Of a DNA stretch of 10,329 bases, positions 6,260-10,329 are shown in pieces. Position 1 is the stretch's first letter. Each line of letters opens with the position of its first letter. The position numbers were made by a program, and so were the translations under genes. The notes under the pieces were generated by a model. It was not told where the DNA came from. It worked only from the letters and a program-made list of their open reading frames with translations, and searched no databases. The stretch comes from Phycisphaerales bacterium (lineage in GTDB: Bacteria > Planctomycetota > Phycisphaerae > Phycisphaerales > UBA1924), in assembly GCA_029260415.1 (NCBI GenBank), contig JAJDDH010000277.1:1-10329 (forward strand). Direction: 5' to 3'.

Positions 6260-6502
6260 ATGAGCCGATTCAACCGATTCAACCCAGGCGGCACGGTCAA
6301 GATGACCAAGATCTCCGGCAACGACGTCGAGTACGTCGACTGGAAGGACGTCGAGCTGCTCCGGCGCGCGATGACCCCCAACGGCAAGATCTACGGTCGC
6401 AAGCGCCTGGGCACCAACGCCCGCCAGCAGCGCATGGTCGCCCAGGCGATCAAGCGGGCGCGCCACATGGGCATGCTGCCCTACACCTCCGCGACCCTCT
6501 GA
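6260..6502 (+). CDS. rpsR: Small-subunit ribosomal protein bS18, cysteine-free form
   Basis: The product is 80 aa, the usual bS18 length. The conserved core is clear: VEYVDWKDVELLRR (normally IDYKDVxLLxx), GKIYGRKRLGTNARQQR, and the C-terminal QAIKRARHMGMLPY. bS18 sits on the 30S platform, where it pairs with bS6 and contacts 16S rRNA. GGAG at 6249-6252 is 7 nt from the ATG. The N-terminal zinc-type or single cysteines found in some bS18 forms are absent; the protein has no cysteine. In most bacteria rpsR sits in rpsF-ssb-rpsR-rplI. Here the left neighbour is a redox membrane protein and the right neighbour a GAF reductase, so the gene has been separated from that cluster or is a second copy. 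Identification is firm; copy status cannot be judged from this window. Confidence 0.96.
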   Translation: MSRFNRFNPGGTVKMTKISGNDVEYVDWKDVELLRRAMTPNGKIYGRKRLGTNARQQRMVAQAIKRARHMGMLPYTSATL

Positions 6503-6512
6503 GTCTCACCCC

Positions 6513-7016
6513 ATGAGCATGACCCGACCCGTTCGTGACTACGGCGCGATCGCGCGGTCGCTGCGCGGCGTCGCGGGCTCGCGCGCCAACCGCATGGAGG
6601 TTGTCGCGGACACGCTCTGGCGTCACCTGCACGACAAGGACGTGTCGTGGTGCGGGTTCTACACCGCGAGCGAGGGGGACGAGGAGATGATCCTCGGGGC
6701 GTGCCGCAACTCGCCCGCGTGCTCACCGATTGCGCTGAGCGGCATCTGCGGGCGGAGCTGGCTTGACAAGGCGCCGATCGTCGCGGCGGACCTGTCGAAC
6801 CTGGGCGACCGGGTGATCAAGTGCGATCCGCGCGATCTGTCCGAGGTGGTGGTTCCGTTGTTCGATCAGGACGGGACCTGCTGGGGCGTGCTGGACCTGG
6901 ACTCGCACGATCGCAACAGCTTCAACGACAGCGACGCGAAAGAGCTGCACAAGCTCATGATCATCTGCGGCCTGAGCTGGGACGGGCACGCGGAGCGGCG
7001 GGTGAAGCACTTCTAG
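6513..7016 (+). CDS. msrC: Free methionine-(R)-sulfoxide reductase (GAF domain, fRMsr/MsrC-like)
   Basis: The product is 167 aa and cytoplasmic, essentially one GAF domain. Family members reduce free L-methionine-(R)-sulfoxide using three cysteines. All three positions appear present: SPAC (Cys70), GICG (Cys79) and IKCD (Cys104). Substrate-pocket landmarks also match: WCGFY near residue 46, SEVVVPLF near 110 and GVLDLDS near 125. As I recall, E. coli has Cys84, Cys94 and Cys118. The first-to-last distance of 34 is identical here, but the middle cysteine is one residue closer to the first. Extra cysteines lie at 47, 64, 123 and 152. The ATG is 10 nt after the rpsR stop with no clear Shine-Dalgarno; ATG 6519 is a possible alternative. 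It probably shares the rpsR transcript. Its TAG interlocks with the stop of the opposing pseudouridine synthase gene. A ligand-sensing GAF protein without enzyme activity is the main alternative. Confidence 0.82.
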   Translation: MSMTRPVRDYGAIARSLRGVAGSRANRMEVVADTLWRHLHDKDVSWCGFYTASEGDEEMILGACRNSPACSPIALSGICGRSWLDKAPIVAADLSNLGDRVIKCDPRDLSEVVVPLFDQDGTCWGVLDLDSHDRNSFNDSDAKELHKLMIICGLSWDGHAERRVKHF

Positions 7017-7687
7017 AACGGCGCGGGGGACTCGAAGCGCATCCGATCGCCGGTCTCGAGGTCGTTGATCTCGAGCATCGACGCGTGCAGCAGCAGGCGG
7101 GGCGCCCTGGTCTCGTCGCCGTAGAGGTTGTCGCCCAGGATCGGGGCGCCAAGCCCGTGCTCGTGGGCCGCGTGGACGCGGAGCTGGTGGCTGCGCCCGG
7201 TGATGGGGGTCATCTCCAGGCGGGTGCAGGGGCGCCCGTCCAGCTTCTCGTGCGCCAGGCGGCGCCAGAGGGTCTTGGCGTGCTTGCCCTGCTCGTGGTC
7301 GACGATCTGGCGCGGGCGGTTGGGCCAGTCCACGCGCAGGGGCAGGTCCACCTCGCCGCCTTCGGGCTTGAGGTGGCCCTCGACGATCGCGGTGTAGGCC
7401 TTGCTCACGCGCCGTTTCATGAACTGGACGGACAGCTCGGCCTGGGCCTTGCGGTCCAGGGCGTAGACCATGAGCCCGCTGGTGGGCATGTCCAGGCGGT
7501 GGACGGTCAGGGGGCCGTCGCCCAGGGGGAACTGCTCGCGGACCCAGGACTCGAGGCAGACGTGCCCGTCGGGCCCGTTGCCGCGGACGGAGCGGACGCC
7601 CGGGGGCTTGTCCACGATCACGAAGCGGGCGCATTCGAAGCGCACGCGGGCGTGATCCAAGGGGTTGTCGTGGGCGGGGTTGGGCAT
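7013..7687 (-). CDS. rluA: RluA-family pseudouridine synthase (23S rRNA/tRNA)
   Basis: The product is 224 aa and isomerises uridine to pseudouridine in structured RNA. It contains VIVDKPPGVRSV near residue 23, the catalytic motif VHRLDMPTSG with Asp66, KAYTAIVEG, and the C-terminal PITGRSHQLRVH and LLLHA. The segment LPLRVDWPNRPRQ and an Asp position near 64 match the short E. coli RluA type (about 219 aa, dual 23S U746/tRNA U32), and there is no N-terminal S4 domain, unlike RluC/RluD. ATG 7687 gives the family length. The reading frame stays open far upstream on this strand to 9310, but that part is antisense to the PD40 gene and has shadow-like composition. The stop overlaps that of the convergent reductase gene (shared CTAG 7013-7016). 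It diverges from the PD40 gene. Exact RNA target is uncertain. Confidence 0.9.
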   Translation of the reverse strand: MPNPAHDNPLDHARVRFECARFVIVDKPPGVRSVRGNGPDGHVCLESWVREQFPLGDGPLTVHRLDMPTSGLMVYALDRKAQAELSVQFMKRRVSKAYTAIVEGHLKPEGGEVDLPLRVDWPNRPRQIVDHEQGKHAKTLWRRLAHEKLDGRPCTRLEMTPITGRSHQLRVHAAHEHGLGAPILGDNLYGDETRAPRLLLHASMLEINDLETGDRMRFESPAPF

Positions 7688-7731
7688 CAGAACCGGGGGG
7701 GTCGGGAAGGGGCGTGGATCGGGGCGGGGCG

Positions 7732-7741
7732 CTACGCTTGA
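7732..7741 (+). promoter_or_regulatory. CTACGCTTGA, candidate -10 element for the PD40-hydrolase pair
   Basis: TACGCT (7733-7738) lies 48 nt before the preferred GTG start at 7787. It matches CTACGCT upstream of the permease and nearly matches CTACCCTTGA upstream of rpsR. No -35 is visible in the G-rich sequence before it. If transcription starts about 7 nt downstream, the alternative ATG at 7757 would have only a very short leader. Confidence 0.3.
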
Positions 7742-7786
7742 GCGCCGGCGCGGGGTATGTATTCGCGCCTGATCTGGAGGATGAAC

Positions 7787-9025
7787 GTGACGATTCGACT
7801 GATCCCGAGCGTAGCCCTGGCCTGCCTGCTGGCGCCCGCTGCCCTGGCCCAGACGGGCAACAGCCCCACCGACTGGGCGGCGCCCGAGGCGCCCGTGCTC
7901 AGCGGGCACCTCCGCCTGACCAGCCCCGAGCGGTTCCTCAAGGCGGGCGAGGCGTACTTCAGCCCCGACGCGTCGCGGATCATCTTCCAGGCGATCGAGC
8001 ACCCGCCCGAGGGCGCCGAGCCCAGCCCCCACTACGCGATGTACGTTGCCGACCTGGACCGCGGGGCGAGCGGCGCGTTCACGGGCCTGTCCAACATCAC
8101 GCTCGTGAGCGAGCCCGGGTCGTCGAACACCTGCGGCTGGTTCCACCCGAGCGAGCCCGGGCGGATCCTGTTTGGATCGACGGTCACGCCGCTGATCGAC
8201 GAGGACGCGCCCGGCTACCAGCGCGGCACGAGCAAGTACTCCTGGCAGTTCCCCAACGAGATGGAGATCGTCTCGGCGGTGCTCCCCGATGACCTGGCGA
8301 CGGGCGAGGCTCCGACCGCGACGCCCTTGTGGGAGCGTGACGGGTACGACGCGGAGGCGTCGTGGTCGCCCGACGGGCGGTTCATCCTGTACACGCGCCT
8401 GGAGGCGTCGTCGGAGAACGCGGAGCCCAACGGGGACCTGTGGATCTACGACAACGTCAACGACACGCACACGCCGCTGGTGACCGAGCCCGGGTACGAC
8501 GGCGGTCCGTTCTTCTCCAGCGACGGGCAGCGGATCGTGTACCGGTCGGACCGTCGGCTGGACAAGCACCTGCAGCTGTACATCGGTGAGCTGGCGTTCG
8601 ACCAGTCGGGCGCTGTGCTGGGTCTGGAGCGGGAGATCGCCATCAGCGACAACGAGCACGTGAACTGGTGCCCGTTTCTGAACGAGACCGGAGACATCGC
8701 GATGTACGCCACGAGCGAGGTCGGGCACTTCAACTACGAGGTGTACGCGATCGAGGCGGGCACGATCGGCGCCCTGGACAAGCCCGCAGCGGAGCGCACG
8801 CGGGTGCGCGTGACCCACGCGGGCGGTTTCGACGGGCTGCCCGTGTTCTCGCCCGACGGGGACGCTGTCATGTGGACCAGCCAGCGGGCGCTGCCCGACT
8901 CGGACCCGGACGCGTTCGTGCCCACGAGCCAGCTGTGGATCGCCAGCTACGACGAGGCGGCGCTGCGCCGGGCGATGTTCGACGCGGCGATGAAGCGAGC
9001 GAGCCAGGGCGTCCCGGGAAACTGA
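7787..9025 (+). CDS. Secreted six-bladed PD40/TolB-like beta-propeller protein
   Basis: The product is 412 aa. A clean signal peptide (MTIRLIPSVALACLLAPAALA, cleavage before QTG) is followed by about six PD40/WD40-like blades. They are marked by YFSPDASRIIFQ (about residue 57), WFHPSEPGRILFG (118), ASWSPDGRFILYT (192), PFFSSDGQRIVYRSDR (241), CPFLNETGDIAMY (295) and PVFSPDGDAVMWTSQR (352). The number and type of blades resemble the TolB C-terminal propeller, but no TolB N-terminal domain is present. GTG 7787 is chosen because GGAGG at 7776-7780 stands 6 nt away; ATG 7781 abuts the GGAGG and ATG 7757 would add charged residues before the signal. Such proteins act extracytoplasmically as binding or scaffold modules; no catalytic residues are recognisable. 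A CE7-like hydrolase follows after 19 nt, suggesting one transcript. The ligand is unknown. Confidence 0.88.
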   Translation: MTIRLIPSVALACLLAPAALAQTGNSPTDWAAPEAPVLSGHLRLTSPERFLKAGEAYFSPDASRIIFQAIEHPPEGAEPSPHYAMYVADLDRGASGAFTGLSNITLVSEPGSSNTCGWFHPSEPGRILFGSTVTPLIDEDAPGYQRGTSKYSWQFPNEMEIVSAVLPDDLATGEAPTATPLWERDGYDAEASWSPDGRFILYTRLEASSENAEPNGDLWIYDNVNDTHTPLVTEPGYDGGPFFSSDGQRIVYRSDRRLDKHLQLYIGELAFDQSGAVLGLEREIAISDNEHVNWCPFLNETGDIAMYATSEVGHFNYEVYAIEAGTIGALDKPAAERTRVRVTHAGGFDGLPVFSPDGDAVMWTSQRALPDSDPDAFVPTSQLWIASYDEAALRRAMFDAAMKRASQGVPGN

Positions 9026-9044
9026 TCGCGGGAGCAGCCGCAGC

Positions 9045-10329
9045 GTGAGCGTGGAGCCGAACGACAACAGCGGGGACCAGCGACTGCTCGAGGGGATCCG
9101 TGCGCTCGCCCGGGTGGGGTCGACGATCCCCGCGCCGGACCACTCGGTATTCTGGGGCGCGTGGTACCGGAGACTGGTTGAGCAGCGCGCGGCGCTCGAG
9201 ACCATCAGCGCCGACGCCGCGGACCCGAGCGACCCCACAGCGACCCACCGCCTGACCAGCCTCGACGGCGTGCGCATCGGCGCCCGCCTCATCGAGCCGC
9301 CCGGGGACACGCCCGTGCGCGCGGGTCTGATCAGTGTGCACGGCGCCAGCGTTCACAAAACACTCGAGCAGACCGCCCAGCGCTGGCGCGCGATCGCGGA
9401 GTCCGGGGTGAGCGTGCTGCTCATCCGCGTGCGGGGCTTCCCCGGGTCGCAGCTGGACACGGGCGACCTGAGCGCGGGGGGCTCGGGCGTGGGCTGGATC
9501 ACGCGCGGGCTGGACACACAGCCCGGCCTGCTGGACGGTTCGATGGACTGGGTGCTCTCGGGCGCGGTCGCGGACGTGGCCAACGCGTGCCGGGCGATGC
9601 GCAACCGCCTCGCGGGCGAGGACGAGAGCAACCCGCGTTCGATCCGCGACAAGCTGCCGCTGCTGCTGCACGGCGAGTCGCTGGGCGGCGCGCTGGCGAT
9701 CATCGCGACGGCGCAGCTCAGCGGGCGCCTGCGTCAGGAGCGTGTGATCGAGCGTCTGATCGTGGGCACGCCCACGCTGGGCGACTGGGGCTGGCGCCTG
9801 GCCAACCCGGGATCGGGCGGGCTGGGCGGCGAGATCCTCGCGATGCTCGGGGACCGCCCGGAGCTGCAGGCGTCGATCCTGAACCATCTGCACCTGACCG
9901 ACAGCGTGGTGCACGCGGCGCGGGTGCGAACGCCCACGCTGTGCAAGCTGGCGATGCGCGACGATGTCGTGCCCGCGCCCGCGGCCGCGGCGGTGTTCAA
10001 CGCGCTGGCGACGAGCCCCGGGCAGAAGTGGCGGTTCGTCGTCCCCGAGGGGCACCTGCAGGGGGACCTGTCGCTGGCGCGCCGGGCGTCGCTGTTCGAG
10101 CGGTGCATGGCGGACTTCGTGGACCCGGCGCGCACGCCCGAGGACGCGATGGAGCCCTGGGAGCCGCTGATGCTCACGGGCGACTGCCCGCCCGAGGCCG
10201 GGGCGCGGGGCGCGCAGGAGCGTCTGTTCGATTCGGGCCCGGGGACGATTGATTCGGATCAGGCCCTGATCGACGCGTACGAGCGGGCGGGGCGGACGCT
10301 CGACGCGCTGCCGTACTCGGGGGCGTTCG
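9045..10329 (+). CDS. Acetyl-xylan-esterase-like (CE7/AXE1) alpha/beta hydrolase, cut at right edge
   Basis: At least 428 residues, open to the window end. GTG 9045 has GGGAG (9030-9034) ten nt upstream and starts 19 nt after the PD40 stop. An N-terminal helical segment is followed by LISVHGAS (about residue 95), the oxyanion region. RVRGFPGSQLD (about 128) resembles the CE7 RGQG region, and GWITRGLD (about 150) resembles the CE7 G-F-M-T-R-G-I segment. The nucleophile elbow HGESLGG has Ser212; the acid is Asp306 or Asp307 in MRDDVVP; His337 lies in PEGHLQG. Ser-Asp and Asp-His distances are close to those of Thermotoga CE7 (188, 274, 303, from memory). No signal peptide is seen, so it is probably cytoplasmic. 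At least 90 residues follow the catalytic His, beyond the normal CE7 end. CE7 enzymes deacetylate xylo-oligosaccharides, cephalosporins and small esters; the actual substrate is unknown. Confidence 0.83.
   Translation, partial: MSVEPNDNSGDQRLLEGIRALARVGSTIPAPDHSVFWGAWYRRLVEQRAALETISADAADPSDPTATHRLTSLDGVRIGARLIEPPGDTPVRAGLISVHGASVHKTLEQTAQRWRAIAESGVSVLLIRVRGFPGSQLDTGDLSAGGSGVGWITRGLDTQPGLLDGSMDWVLSGAVADVANACRAMRNRLAGEDESNPRSIRDKLPLLLHGESLGGALAIIATAQLSGRLRQERVIERLIVGTPTLGDWGWRLANPGSGGLGGEILAMLGDRPELQASILNHLHLTDSVVHAARVRTPTLCKLAMRDDVVPAPAAAAVFNALATSPGQKWRFVVPEGHLQGDLSLARRASLFERCMADFVDPARTPEDAMEPWEPLMLTGDCPPEAGARGAQERLFDSGPGTIDSDQALIDAYERAGRTLDALPYSGAF

Noticed and set aside
7013..9310. 765-codon minus-strand frame that would make a giant RluA fusion
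   Set aside because: Only residues encoded from 7687 downward resemble RluA, and they give the normal family length. The upstream part is antisense to the PD40 gene and has shadow-like composition.
8868..10055. 395-codon minus-strand frame opposite the CE7-like hydrolase
   Set aside because: The plus strand has an intact catalytic triad and family motifs. The antisense frame is Arg/His/Ala-rich shadow.
1..10329. tRNAs, rRNA, CRISPR arrays, insertion sequences, phage or defence genes
   Set aside because: I found no direct-repeat arrays, terminal inverted repeats, transposase or integrase motifs, or tRNA-like cloverleaf. The only sizeable gene-free stretch is 2468-2821.

Overview
The window is high-GC bacterial chromosome (well over 60% GC by eye). 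It holds ten protein-coding genes, eight complete and two cut by the window edges. I see no RNA genes, mobile elements, CRISPR arrays or phage genes. The gene set suggests a Planctomycetota bacterium, probably of the Phycisphaerae: paired secreted DUF1573 proteins, a rhodanese next to a MauE/DoxX membrane protein, a cysteine-free bS18 standing alone, and a secreted PD40 propeller protein. That placement is inference from gene content and was not tested.

Layout. (1) 1-1290, minus strand: the body of a LolC/LolE-like (FtsX superfamily) ABC transporter permease whose C-terminus lies beyond the left edge. (2) 1391-2467, plus strand: a tRNA-dihydrouridine synthase, divergent from the permease across about 100 bp. 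(3) 2468-2821: the only long gene-free stretch, with a candidate terminator, two perfect 10-bp palindromes, a weak promoter and two tandem hairpins. (4) 2822-6145: a tight four-gene operon of two tandem DUF1573 paralogues, an exported rhodanese and a four-helix MauE/DoxX-type membrane protein. The last two junctions overlap (11 and 4 nt), which suggests translational coupling. (5) 6260-7016: ribosomal protein bS18 followed 10 nt later by a GAF-domain free methionine-(R)-sulfoxide reductase. (6) 7013-7687, minus strand: an RluA-type pseudouridine synthase whose stop codon interlocks with that of the reductase in one CTAG. (7) 7787 to the right edge, plus strand: a secreted six-bladed PD40/TolB-like propeller, then an acetyl-xylan-esterase-like (CE7) alpha/beta hydrolase that runs off the window.

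The best candidate for an undescribed system is the operon at 2822-6145. Every product is predicted to be exported or in the membrane. Both DUF1573 proteins and the MauE-like protein carry a Cys-Gly-Cys motif, and the rhodanese has a Cys plus a second Cys five residues later. This suggests a cell-envelope thiol/persulfide relay in which the membrane protein exchanges electrons with the secreted proteins. The chemistry is hypothesis; the gene order and cysteine motifs are read directly. The dihydrouridine synthase, bS18 and RluA are ordinary translation functions, and several long open frames antisense to real genes are by-products of high GC and codon bias.
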